Source of the DNA: Pseudomonadota bacterium
GTDB lineage: Bacteria; Pseudomonadota; Gammaproteobacteria; Burkholderiales; Burkholderiaceae_B
Direction: 5' to 3'
DNA length: 6,702 nucleotides
Assembly (NCBI GenBank): GCA_023437255.1
Contig: JAEZGR010000274.1
Coordinates: 1 to 6,702 of the forward strand
A program made the position numbers and the translations under genes. Below the pieces are notes generated by a model. It was not told where the DNA came from, did not search any database, and saw nothing but the letters and a program-made list of their open reading frames with translations. Position 1 is the stretch's first letter, and every line of letters begins with the position of its first letter. Shown here piece by piece: positions 1 through 6,702 of the stretch.

Positions 1-1330
1 GTATACCGGTTTCGACCCGTATACGGCCAACATGCAATTCGTCGAGCTCACGCCCTGGATCTCGAGCTTTGCCATCAACTACCACCTGGGCGTTGACGGC
101 ATCTCGCTGTGGTTCGTGCTGCTGACCGCCTTCATCACGATCATCGTGGTGCTGGCAGGCTGGGAAGTGATCACCAGCCGCGTATCGCAATACATGGGTG
201 CCTTCCTGATTCTGTCGGGCCTCATGATCGGCGTGTTTGCGGCGCTCGACGCGATGCTGTTCTACGTGTTCTTCGAAGCGACCCTCATTCCGATGTATCT
301 GATCATTGGTGTGTGGGGCGGTCCGAACCGCGTGTACGCAGCATTCAAGTTCTTCCTGTATACGCTGCTCGGTTCGCTGCTGATGCTGGTGGCGTTCATC
401 TACCTGTGGCACGTGTCGGGTGGTTCGTTCGACATTCTCACGTGGCACAAGACCGCACTGGGCTACACGCCGCAGATCCTTATCTTCCTGGCGCTGCTCG
501 CGGCCTTTGCAGTCAAGGTGCCGATGTGGCCGGTCCACCCCTGGTTGCCCGACGCCCACGTCGAGGCGCCTACCGGCGGTTCGGTCGTGCTGGCCGCGAT
601 CATGCTGAAACTGGGTGCCTACGGTTTCCTGCGCTTCTCGCTGCCGATCGTGCCTGATGCGTCGCAAAGCCTCTCGGGCCTGATGATCACGCTGTCGCTG
701 ATCGCCGTCATCTACATCGGCCTGGTGGCTATCGTCCAGAAGGACATGAAGAAGCTGGTGGCTTACTCCTCGGTGGCCCACATGGGTTTCGTGACCCTGG
801 GTTTCTTCCTCTTCAATACGGGCGGACTCGAAGGCGGCATCGTGCAGATGATCTCGCACGGCTTCGTGTCGGGCGCCATGTTCCTGTGCATCGGCGTGCT
901 GTACGACCGCCTGCACAGTCGCGAGATTTCCGATTACGGTGGTGTCGTCAATGTGATGCCGCGCTTCGTCACGTTCTTTGTGTTGTTCTCGATGGCCAAT
1001 GCCGGCCTGCCCGCCACGAGCGGCTTCGTCGGCGAGTTCATGGTGATCATCGCGTCGGTCCAGTACAACTTCTGGATCGGTCTGCTGGCGGCGACTTCGC
1101 TTATTCTGGGTGCCTCCTACTCGCTGTGGATGCTCAAGCGTGTGGCTTACGGTGAAATCACCAACGAGAAGGTGCGCTCCATGAGCGACCTCAACAGCCG
1201 TGAGTTCTTCATTCTTGGGATCCTGGCGATTGCCACGCTCTACATGGGCATTTATCCCAAGCCTTTCACGGATGTCATGCACGTGTCGGTGGACGCCTTG
1301 CTGCAGCACATCGCCATCTCGAAACTGTAA
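1..1330 (+). CDS. nuoM: NADH-quinone oxidoreductase subunit M (NuoM), 5'-truncated by window edge
   Basis: Antiporter-like proton-pumping subunit of complex I in the inner membrane. The open frame enters at base 2 and gives 442 visible codons ending in TAA at 1328-1330. The ATG at 32 is internal: the frame continues upstream without a stop, and about 50 N-terminal residues are missing compared with the E. coli protein. Numbering the codon at base 2 as 1, the channel residues are present: Glu92 in FYVFFEAT (E. coli Glu144), Lys172 in AVKVPMWP (Lys234), Lys203 in IMLKLGAYGF (Lys265) and Glu345 in GFVGEFMV (Glu407). The spacings Lys-Lys 31 and Lys-Glu 142 equal those of E. coli. Other family marks are WLPDAHVEAPT and LVAYSSVAHMGF. 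Hydrophobic helices fill nearly the whole visible length. nuoN starts 6 bases after the stop, as expected for the end of a nuoA-N operon. No frameshift or missing key residue was seen. The equivalences to E. coli rest on remembered homologue sequences. Confidence 0.97.
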   Translation, partial: YTGFDPYTANMQFVELTPWISSFAINYHLGVDGISLWFVLLTAFITIIVVLAGWEVITSRVSQYMGAFLILSGLMIGVFAALDAMLFYVFFEATLIPMYLIIGVWGGPNRVYAAFKFFLYTLLGSLLMLVAFIYLWHVSGGSFDILTWHKTALGYTPQILIFLALLAAFAVKVPMWPVHPWLPDAHVEAPTGGSVVLAAIMLKLGAYGFLRFSLPIVPDASQSLSGLMITLSLIAVIYIGLVAIVQKDMKKLVAYSSVAHMGFVTLGFFLFNTGGLEGGIVQMISHGFVSGAMFLCIGVLYDRLHSREISDYGGVVNVMPRFVTFFVLFSMANAGLPATSGFVGEFMVIIASVQYNFWIGLLAATSLILGASYSLWMLKRVAYGEITNEKVRSMSDLNSREFFILGILAIATLYMGIYPKPFTDVMHVSVDALLQHIAISKL

Positions 1331-1336
1331 GCCCAG

Positions 1337-2827
1337 ATGACCATGCAAAACTCTTTTGACTTCGCTTTGGCTGCGCCCGAGATCCTGCTTTTGATCATGG
1401 CGTGCGCGGTCCTGTTGATCGACGCTTTCGGCAAGTCGCAGACGCGTCACGTCACCTTTCTGGTAAGCCTGGGCACCCTGGTCGGACTCACCGTCGTCTC
1501 GCTGCTTCAGTGGAACGCCGGCGTGGCCGGGACCAGCTTCGGTGGCCTGTATGTGGTCGATCCGCTGGCACACTTCCTCAAAGTGGTGTCCTACCTGGCG
1601 GTCATCGCGACGCTGGTGTACGGCCGTGGCTACAACGAAGCGCGCGACATGACCCGCAACGGTGGCGAGATCTATTCGCTCACCCTGTTCGCCCTGCTCG
1701 GGCAGATGGTCATGATTTCGGCAGGCAGCCTGCTGACCGTATACCTGGGCCTCGAGCTGATGTCGTTCGCCCTGTATGCACTGGTGGCGGTGCGTCGCGA
1801 TCACCTGGCCTCCAGCGAGGCTGCCATGAAGTACTTCGTGCTCGGCTCCATGGCCTCGGGCGTGCTGCTGTACGGCATGTCGATGATCTACGGGGCAACC
1901 GGCTCGCTCGATCTGGCACGCATCGCTGAAGTCATCGGCGCCGGCGACGCAGAGCGTCTGCCCCTGGTGTTCGGTGTGGTGTTCATTGTGACGGGTCTGG
2001 GCTTCAAGCTGGCGTCGGCGCCGTTCCACATGTGGACACCCGACGTGTACCAGGGTGCGCCTACCTCGGTCACGCTGATCATCGCTGCCGCACCCAAGCT
2101 GGCCGCCCTGGCGATCACGCTGCGTCTGCTCATCGACGGCCTGCACGGCATCGCCATCGACTGGCAGCCCATGCTCCTGCTCATGGCCGTGTTGTCGCTC
2201 GCGCTTGGTAACCTGACCGCGATCGTACAGACCAACTTCAAGCGCATGCTGGCGTACTCCACGATCTCGCACATGGGCTTCGTGTTCCTGGGCCTGCTTT
2301 CGGGCGTGGTCGACGGCAGCTCCGAAGGTGCCGGCCTGGCCTATGGCTCCTCGTTGTTCTACATGGTGATCTACGTTCTGACCACGCTGGTCACGTTCGG
2401 CATGATCATGCTGCTGAGTCACCGAGGATTTGAGTGCGAGAATATTTCCGACCTCAAGGGTCTGAACCGCCGCAGCCCGCTCATGGCCGCTATGTTGCTC
2501 GTTTCCATGTTCTCGCTCACGGGCATTCCCCCCATGGCGGGCTTCTACGCCAAGCTGGCCGTGTTGCAGGCGCTGATTGGCGCGGGCTACATCTGGATGG
2601 CCGTGTTCGCCGTGATCATGTCCCTGATCGGTGCCTTCTACTACCTGCGTGTGGTCAAGATGGCGTACTTCGACGAGCCCGAAGGCGAGGTCGGCCCCAT
2701 CGATAACGGTGCGGTCACCAATGGCATCATGACCATCAACGGTGCGTTGGTGCTCATACTGGGCATTCTGCCCGGTGGCCTGATGGCCCTGTGCGTCAGC
2801 GTCATTCGTCAGTCGCTGCAGTTCTGA
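1337..2827 (+). CDS. nuoN: NADH-quinone oxidoreductase subunit N (NuoN)
   Basis: Antiporter-like membrane subunit of complex I, normally the last gene of the nuo operon. It has 496 residues, within the usual NuoN range, and is complete. Expected channel residues are present: Glu140 in YLGLELMS (E. coli Glu133), Lys224 in [10 protein letters not shown] (Lys217), Lys254 in AAPKLAAL (Lys247) and Lys406 in GFYAKLAVL (Lys395). The Glu-Lys and Lys-Lys spacings of 84 and 30 match E. coli exactly. The last spacing is 152 against 148, so there is a short loop difference. Other family marks are [12 protein letters not shown] and [12 protein letters not shown]. The chosen ATG at 1337 is followed two codons later by another ATG at 1343. 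Neither has a strong Shine-Dalgarno sequence, so the true start could be either; translational coupling to nuoM is likely because the gap is 6 bases. It ends in TGA at 2825-2827. Nothing is truncated or unusual in the protein. Confidence 0.97.
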   Translation: MTMQNSFDFALAAPEILLLIMACAVLLIDAFGKSQTRHVTFLVSLGTLVGLTVVSLLQWNAGVAGTSFGGLYVVDPLAHFLKVVSYLAVIATLVYGRGYNEARDMTRNGGEIYSLTLFALLGQMVMISAGSLLTVYLGLELMSFALYALVAVRRDHLASSEAAMKYFVLGSMASGVLLYGMSMIYGATGSLDLARIAEVIGAGDAERLPLVFGVVFIVTGLGFKLASAPFHMWTPDVYQGAPTSVTLIIAAAPKLAALAITLRLLIDGLHGIAIDWQPMLLLMAVLSLALGNLTAIVQTNFKRMLAYSTISHMGFVFLGLLSGVVDGSSEGAGLAYGSSLFYMVIYVLTTLVTFGMIMLLSHRGFECENISDLKGLNRRSPLMAAMLLVSMFSLTGIPPMAGFYAKLAVLQALIGAGYIWMAVFAVIMSLIGAFYYLRVVKMAYFDEPEGEVGPIDNGAVTNGIMTINGALVLILGILPGGLMALCVSVIRQSLQF

Positions 2828-2835
2828 GTGATTGA

Positions 2836-3375
2836 ATGAGTCAGTCGTTTGCCGTCTGGTTGTTGATTGGCCTGTCGCTGGTAACGGCAAACCTGCCCTT
2901 TCTAGTCGAACGCCCATTTCTGGCGCTGCCCTGGCGCCAGAAGGGCGAGGTCGAACGGCCTGCCTGGCTGAGCTGGCTGAGTGCCCTGGTGTTCTTTGGT
3001 CTGCTCGTCGGCCTCGGCTGGGCGGCCATGGCGCTGATCGGTCAAGGTCTCTTTGCGGCCACTGATGCGGCCTCTGTGGCGCGCTTTCTTGGCATTCTGC
3101 TGGCATTGACCGCCGCAGCGGCCCTGGTGCTGGCCTACCCGGGCTGGCGCAATCGTGGCCGGGTGGTGCAGAAATCGTTTTTCGAACGCCTGCTCGAATT
3201 TCTGGTGTTCTACGCCCTGGTGGGCGTCCTCGGGTTTGCACTCGAAGCCAATCTCGGCAACCGCTTCCAGCAGGGCTGGGAGTTCTATGCCATCACGCTC
3301 AGCCTCTTTGCAGTGCTGGGTTACCCCGGGTTCGTGTGGCGCTATCTCATGAAGCGTCGTTACGCCCGCGCCTGA
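2836..3375 (+). CDS. DUF2818-family integral membrane protein, enlarged form
   Basis: Small membrane protein of unknown function, 179 residues, starting 8 bases after nuoN and probably cotranslated with it. Family marks at the N-terminus (ANLPFLVERP, residues 18-27) and the C-terminus (QGWEFYAITLSLF, 146-158, and YPGFVWRYL, 163-171) match my memory of DUF2818, found beside nuoN in betaproteobacteria. By eye there are five hydrophobic helices, near residues 5-23, 47-69, 84-102, 119-138 and 149-168. Basic clusters at 26-41, 105-118 and 173-178 fit an outside N-terminus and a cytoplasmic C-terminus. DUF2818 proteins I recall are about 100 residues with three helices. Here the two helices at 44-107 are extra and resemble the final pair (see the repeat entry). 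An even number of added helices leaves topology unchanged. The ATG at 2836 fits the conserved N-terminus, although no strong ribosome site precedes it. A role in complex I assembly or stability is inference from position only. Confidence 0.85.
   Translation: MSQSFAVWLLIGLSLVTANLPFLVERPFLALPWRQKGEVERPAWLSWLSALVFFGLLVGLGWAAMALIGQGLFAATDAASVARFLGILLALTAAAALVLAYPGWRNRGRVVQKSFFERLLEFLVFYALVGVLGFALEANLGNRFQQGWEFYAITLSLFAVLGYPGFVWRYLMKRRYARA
2965..3360 (+). repeat. Diverged internal duplication of a two-helix unit inside the DUF2818 protein
   Basis: Residues 44-107 and 116-175 of the membrane protein can be aligned. Residues 44-69 against 116-141 give 10 identities in 26 without gaps, including LVF (51-53 and 123-125), a Leu-Gly pair (60-61 and 132-133) and a final Gly (69 and 141). 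Both units end in a hydrophobic helix followed by Tyr-Pro-Gly-aromatic (101-104 and 163-166) and then a basic stretch. The first unit needs about 10 extra residues (near 74-83) between its helices. At DNA level the clearest remnant is the identical 10-mer ctggtgttct at 2986 and 3202. The shared YPG[WF] ending is the best argument for common origin. Hydrophobic helices can align by chance, so this remains a hypothesis. Confidence 0.5.
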
Positions 3376-3387
3376 TACACACCTCGC

Positions 3388-4239
3388 ATGTCACACCTGA
3401 TTCTTCAGTCGCCCAGCCTGATGCCGGCGCACATCGAGCAGATTGCTGCCATTGTTTCGGCTTCCGGGGTGCAGGAACTCGGCCCGACGGCCGTGCGTCT
3501 GCTCGAAGCTGACGATTCCGAAAAGGCGGCCGTGGCGGCCCAGTGCGAAACCTATCGCATGGACTTCGCGTTTCTGCCGAAAATCGACCTGCTGCGTGAA
3601 TGCCGCATACTGGCAATGGACATGGACTCCACGCTGGTCAGCATCGAATGCATCGACGAGATCGCGGACGCGGTGGGGCGCAAGGCGGAAGTGGCCGCCA
3701 TCACCGAAGCCGCCATGCGTGGCGAGATCACCAATTTCGCCGACAGCCTGCGGCGCCGTGTTGCACTGCTCGAGGGCGTGCCTGAGTCGGCCTTGCTGGA
3801 AGTCTATGAAGAACGTCTGCGACTGAACCCTGGCGCCGAGCAATTGATCACCACCGTGAAGCGTCACGGGCTGAAAACGCTGCTGGTGTCCGGAGGCTTC
3901 ACCTTCTTCACCGAGCGCCTGCGCGAGCGTCTGGGTCTCGATGCCTGCCACGCGAATGTGCTGGAAGTGGTGGATGGCCGCCTTACCGGTCGTGTGGTGG
4001 GCGAGATCGTTGACGCGCAAGGCAAGGCAGCACGCCTGGCGGAGCTGGCGGAAACACTGGGGGCCACGCGTGAGCAGATCATCGCCGTGGGCGATGGCGC
4101 AAACGACCTCGAGATGATGGCGCTGGCCCAGTATTCCGTGGCCTACCGTGCCAAGCCCGTGGTGCGTGAGCGCGCCGCCTTCTCGCTGAATTACAGCGCG
4201 CTCGACGCCATTCTGAACTGGTTCCGGCTCAGTTTCTGA
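3388..4239 (+). CDS. serB: Phosphoserine phosphatase SerB
   Basis: Cytoplasmic HAD-superfamily enzyme that hydrolyses O-phospho-L-serine to L-serine, the last step of the phosphorylated serine pathway. It has 283 residues. HAD motif I is DMDST with nucleophile Asp78 and acid/base Asp80. Motif II is SGG at 168-170, motif III is probably Lys213, and motif IV is GDGAND at 235-240 with Asp236 and Asp240. Substrate-pocket residues known from the M. jannaschii enzyme have counterparts: Glu87, Phe117 and Arg124. Residues 1-73 form a short ACT-like N-terminal part; E. coli SerB (322 residues) has a longer one. The ATG at 3388 is chosen because the following LILQSP strand fits betaproteobacterial SerB starts; Met12 (3421) would cut that strand. 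No Shine-Dalgarno sequence is visible in the 12 bases before the start, so coupling to the upstream gene is likely. The gene is in the same frame as the DUF2818 gene, separated by one TGA (3373-3375) and four codons. Confidence 0.96.
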   Translation: MSHLILQSPSLMPAHIEQIAAIVSASGVQELGPTAVRLLEADDSEKAAVAAQCETYRMDFAFLPKIDLLRECRILAMDMDSTLVSIECIDEIADAVGRKAEVAAITEAAMRGEITNFADSLRRRVALLEGVPESALLEVYEERLRLNPGAEQLITTVKRHGLKTLLVSGGFTFFTERLRERLGLDACHANVLEVVDGRLTGRVVGEIVDAQGKAARLAELAETLGATREQIIAVGDGANDLEMMALAQYSVAYRAKPVVRERAAFSLNYSALDAILNWFRLSF

Positions 4240-4244
4240 TCACG

Positions 4245-4265
4245 TGTCCGGCGTCTGCCCGGATA
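4245..4265 (+). other. Small hairpin just after the serB stop codon
   Basis: The arms tgtccgg (4245-4251) and ccggata (4259-4265) pair over seven positions, one of them a G-T wobble, around the 7-base loop cgtctgc. It begins six bases after the serB stop. No run of T follows, so it is not a standard intrinsic terminator. It could protect the 3' end of the transcript or be chance in GC-rich DNA. Confidence 0.3.
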
Positions 4266-4268
4266 CCT

Positions 4269-4310
4269 CGCGCTGAAAGGGCCCGCGCTGAGGGCCGGCC
4301 CTGCTCAGTT
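4269..4310. terminator. Weak candidate terminator region between convergent serB and mfd, with a tandem duplication
   Basis: Two adjacent near-identical units lie head to tail: cgcgctgaaagggcc (4269-4283) and cgcgctgagggcc (4284-4296), differing by two A residues. The second unit runs into a perfect 12-base palindrome, agggccggccct (4291-4302). Alternative stems are possible: agggcc 4278-4283 with ggccct 4297-4302, or ctgag 4288-4292 with ctcag 4304-4308. Reading + the region is followed only by a short T run (4309-4311). Reading - the first stem is followed by TTT (4278-4276 complement). Position between two converging genes supports a terminator role in both directions, but the T tracts are poor, so termination here, if any, may be factor-dependent. 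The remaining bases of the 95-base spacer show nothing else. Confidence 0.35.
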
Positions 4311-4334
4311 TGGCGCGACGCTTCATTTCAGCGG

Positions 4335-6702
4335 CTAGCGCAGCGCCTTCAGCAATTCGCGCAGCCCGTCGATACGAGCCTTGAGCGCCGCACCTTCCTT
4401 GAACTCGAGCCGCAGGCGGTCCTGACCCGAGAGGCGCAGGTCGCGGCGCTTCTGCACGAGCTCGATGATGCGCATGGGGTCGACCTGCGGCTTGCTCGAG
4501 AACTGAATGAGCGCGTGTGCCTCGGAGGCATCGATCTTGATGATTCCCAGCGGTTCAGCTAGCAGGCGCAGTCGGTGCGTCGCCAGCAGATTCTGCGCCG
4601 CTTCGGGCAGCCGGCCATAGCGGTCGACGAGTTCTTCCTGAATCTCGATCAGTCGATCCTCGTCGTGCGCGTGCGAGAGCTTCTTGTACAGGCCGAGACG
4701 CGCGTGAATGTCCGGGCAGTAGTCGGATGGCAGCAGCGCCGAGGCGTGCAGATTGACCTCGCACTGGGCGTCGAAGGGGGATTCCAGATCGGGCTCCTCG
4801 CCGGCCCGAAGGGCGCGTACGGCGGCGTTGAGCATGTCGGTGTACATCGAGAAGCCGACTTCCTGGATGTTGCCTGACTGCGATTCGCCCAGCACCTCGC
4901 CTGTGCCGCGAATCTCGAGGTCATGCATGGCCAGGAAGAAGCCCGAACCCAGTTCCTCCATGGCCTGAATTGCCTCGAGACGCTTCTTGGCGTTGGCCGT
5001 GATGGCATCTTCCGGCGGGGTGAGAAGGTAGGCGTAGGCCTGGTGGTGCGAGCGGCCGACACGGCCTCGAAGCTGGTGCAGCTGGGCCAGGCCGAGACGG
5101 TCGGCGCGGTGGATCACGATCGTGTTGGCAGAGGGCACGTCGATGCCGGTCTCGATGATGGTGGTGCACAACAGCACGTTGTAGCGCTGTTGATAGAAGC
5201 CCTTCATCACTTCTTCGAGTTCTCGCTCCGGCATCTGGCCGTGAGCAACGGCAATGCGCGCCTCGGGCACCAGCTCCTCGAGCATGGCGCGCCGATTGTG
5301 GATGGTCTCGACTTCGTTGTGCAGGAAGTAAGCCTGCCCGCCGCGTTTCAACTCGCGAAGCAGGGCCTCGCGGATCGTGCTCTTGTCTTCACGCCGCACG
5401 AAGGTCTTGATGGCGAGGCGCTTCTGCGGGGCCGTGGCGATGACCGAGAAGTCGCGGATGCCTTCGAGTGACATGCCCAGCGTGCGGGGAATTGGCGTGG
5501 CCGTGAGGGTGAGTACGTCGACCTCGGCGCGCAGCTTCTTGAGTGCTTCTTTCTGGCGCACGCCGAACCGGTGTTCTTCGTCGATGATGACCAGACCGAG
5601 CTTCTTGAAGCGCGTGTCGCGCGACAGGATCTTGTGCGTGCCGATCACGATATCGATGGCGCCGCTGGCCAGGCCTTCCTGAGCGGCGGTCACTTCCTTG
5701 GCGGAACGGAAGCGCGACAATTCGGCGACCCGCACGGGCCAATCGGCGAAGCGGTCGGCGAACGTCTGTGCATGCTGCTCCGCAAGCAGGGTGGTCGGGC
5801 AGAGCAGGGCCACCTGCATGCCGTTGGCCACGGCCAGAAAGGCGGCGCGCAGCGCCACCTCGGTCTTGCCAAATCCGACATCGCCACACACCAGGCGGTC
5901 CATCGGGCGGCCCGAAGTCATGTCCTCGATGACCGCCTGAATTGCCGCCGCCTGATCGGGCGTTTCCTCGAAACCGAAGCCTTCTGCGAAGGCTTCGTAG
6001 TCGTTCAGGGGAAGCTTGAATCGGAAGCCCTCGCGCGCCGCTCGCTGGGCGTTAAGCGCCAGCAGCTCGGCGGCGGCGTCGCGCACCTGTTTTGCTGCCT
6101 TGCGCCGGGCCTTGTCCCATTGGCCCGAGCCCAGTTGGTGAAGCGGGGCGCTTTCAGGGTCGGCGCCGCTGTAACGCGAGATCTGGTGCAGCTGGGCCAC
6201 GGGCACATAAAGGGTGCTGCCACCCGCGTATTCCAGGTGCAGGAACTCCATGGCCCCTTCGCCGAGGTCCATTTCCTTCAGGCCCACGTAGCGACCAATG
6301 CCGTGCTGCGCATGGACGACCGGGTCGCCCTCGCGCAGTTCCGAGAGATCGCGCACCATCGATTCGACGTCGGTGCTGCGCTCCTGGCTGCGGCGCCCTC
6401 GACGCGGGCTGCGTGCCTGCGCGGGGTAAAGATCGTTCTCGGTCAGCAGCAGGGTGCCGTCGGCGGTGATGCCGAAGCCCGCCGACAGCGGCGCCACCAG
6501 CAGCGCGAACGGCGTGTCGCCCTTGAAGAAGTCGGCCAGGGTTTCGACGCTGGTGTCGGCCTGGATGCCGAATTCACGCAGCATCTGATCGAGCGTTTCA
6601 CGTCGGCCCGCGGAATCGGCGCACAGGGCGATTCGCCCGGCATGGATGTCGAGAAGCCGGCGCAGGGCCGCGACCGGGTCCTCGGCCCGCCCGGGCACTG
6701 CG
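4335..6702 (-). CDS. mfd: Transcription-repair coupling factor Mfd, N-terminus beyond window edge
   Basis: ATP-driven DNA translocase that binds stalled RNA polymerase, removes it from DNA and recruits UvrA for nucleotide excision repair. The frame ends in TAG (4337-4335 on the - strand) and stays open to the right edge. The GTG at 6698 is not the start. Counting that codon as residue 1, the Walker A Lys278 aligns with about Lys634 of E. coli Mfd (1148 residues), so some 350 residues, covering the UvrB-like UvrA-binding module, lie outside. In order: the end of the D3 region and a basic linker (to about 115), RNA-polymerase-interacting domain (about 120-175, GDPVVHAQHGIGRYVGL), helicase lobe 1 (GDVGFGKT 272-279, DEEH 373-376, TATP 399-402), lobe 2 (IETGIDVPSANT 515-526, QLRGRVGR 542-549), the TRG translocation motif with Arg597 and Gln607, and the C-terminal regulatory domain (about 640-787). 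All motor motifs are intact. It converges on serB and is not part of the nuo unit. Confidence 0.97.
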   Translation of the reverse strand, partial: AVPGRAEDPVAALRRLLDIHAGRIALCADSAGRRETLDQMLREFGIQADTSVETLADFFKGDTPFALLVAPLSAGFGITADGTLLLTENDLYPAQARSPRRGRRSQERSTDVESMVRDLSELREGDPVVHAQHGIGRYVGLKEMDLGEGAMEFLHLEYAGGSTLYVPVAQLHQISRYSGADPESAPLHQLGSGQWDKARRKAAKQVRDAAAELLALNAQRAAREGFRFKLPLNDYEAFAEGFGFEETPDQAAAIQAVIEDMTSGRPMDRLVCGDVGFGKTEVALRAAFLAVANGMQVALLCPTTLLAEQHAQTFADRFADWPVRVAELSRFRSAKEVTAAQEGLASGAIDIVIGTHKILSRDTRFKKLGLVIIDEEHRFGVRQKEALKKLRAEVDVLTLTATPIPRTLGMSLEGIRDFSVIATAPQKRLAIKTFVRREDKSTIREALLRELKRGGQAYFLHNEVETIHNRRAMLEELVPEARIAVAHGQMPERELEEVMKGFYQQRYNVLLCTTIIETGIDVPSANTIVIHRADRLGLAQLHQLRGRVGRSHHQAYAYLLTPPEDAITANAKKRLEAIQAMEELGSGFFLAMHDLEIRGTGEVLGESQSGNIQEVGFSMYTDMLNAAVRALRAGEEPDLESPFDAQCEVNLHASALLPSDYCPDIHARLGLYKKLSHAHDEDRLIEIQEELVDRYGRLPEAAQNLLATHRLRLLAEPLGIIKIDASEAHALIQFSSKPQVDPMRIIELVQKRRDLRLSGQDRLRLEFKEGAALKARIDGLRELLKALR

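Noticed and set aside
32..34. ATG as the start of nuoM
   Set aside because: The frame is open back to base 2, and the conserved Glu at codon 82 from this ATG corresponds to residue 144 in E. coli NuoM, so the real start lies left of the window.
109..657. 182-codon + strand frame inside nuoM
   Set aside because: It is an out-of-frame shadow of nuoM, rich in Arg, Ala and His, and lacks the hydrophobic pattern of the real gene.
2832..3065. 77-codon frame overlapping the start of the DUF2818 gene
   Set aside because: It is a shifted frame of the same DNA. The hydrophobic helices and family motifs are found only in the frame starting at 2836.
3391..4020. 209-codon open frame antisense to serB
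   Set aside because: It overlaps a certain gene almost completely. Long antisense frames are common opposite GC-rich codons, and its composition (rich in His, Gln, Arg) resembles no family I know.
4278..4308. H-type pseudoknot from the two interleaved stems in the serB-mfd spacer
   Set aside because: Only one base (4303) would cross a six-pair stem, which is sterically unlikely. The stems are better seen as mutually exclusive alternatives.
4923..5471. 182-codon + strand open frame opposite mfd
   Set aside because: It lies entirely within intact helicase coding sequence on the other strand, including the motifs of lobe 2, and shows no independent domain or ribosome site.
6696..6698. GTG as the start of mfd
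   Set aside because: The frame stays open upstream to the window edge, and the alignment to E. coli Mfd shows that about 350 residues are still missing.
1..6702. Novel defence, mobile or toxin-antitoxin system
   Set aside because: Apart from the short spacer every stretch is explained by core genes with uniform codon use. No integrase, transposase, direct-repeat array or unexplained operon is present.

Overview
The window looks like ordinary chromosomal core sequence from a GC-rich betaproteobacterium. The protein sequences and the gene order (end of a complex I operon, a DUF2818-type membrane protein, serB, and a convergent mfd) would suit the Rhodocyclales/Burkholderiales range. That placement rests on recalled family resemblance, not on a search. 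I see no mobile element, CRISPR array, tRNA, rRNA, phage gene or defence gene.

Layout: the left edge cuts into nuoM, whose first 50 or so residues are missing. nuoN follows after 6 bases, then a small polytopic membrane protein after 8 bases, then serB after 12 bases. All four are on the + strand and spaced like one transcription unit. A 95-base convergent spacer (4240-4334) holds a short tandem duplication and weak hairpins. The rest of the window is the C-terminal two thirds of mfd on the - strand, running off the right edge.

Function: NuoM and NuoN are two of the three antiporter-like proton-pumping subunits of NADH:quinone oxidoreductase (complex I), and both keep the buried Glu/Lys residues of the proton channels. 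The membrane protein after nuoN has the hallmarks of DUF2818, a family I know as a neighbour of nuoN in betaproteobacteria and which has no assigned role. SerB makes the last step of serine synthesis. Mfd is the transcription-repair coupling factor, unrelated in function to the genes facing it.

The most unusual feature is the DUF2818 protein. It has 179 residues where I expect about 100, and the extra part looks like a degenerate second copy of the family's two-helix C-terminal unit. This is a modest, testable observation. I did not find an undescribed multi-gene system here.
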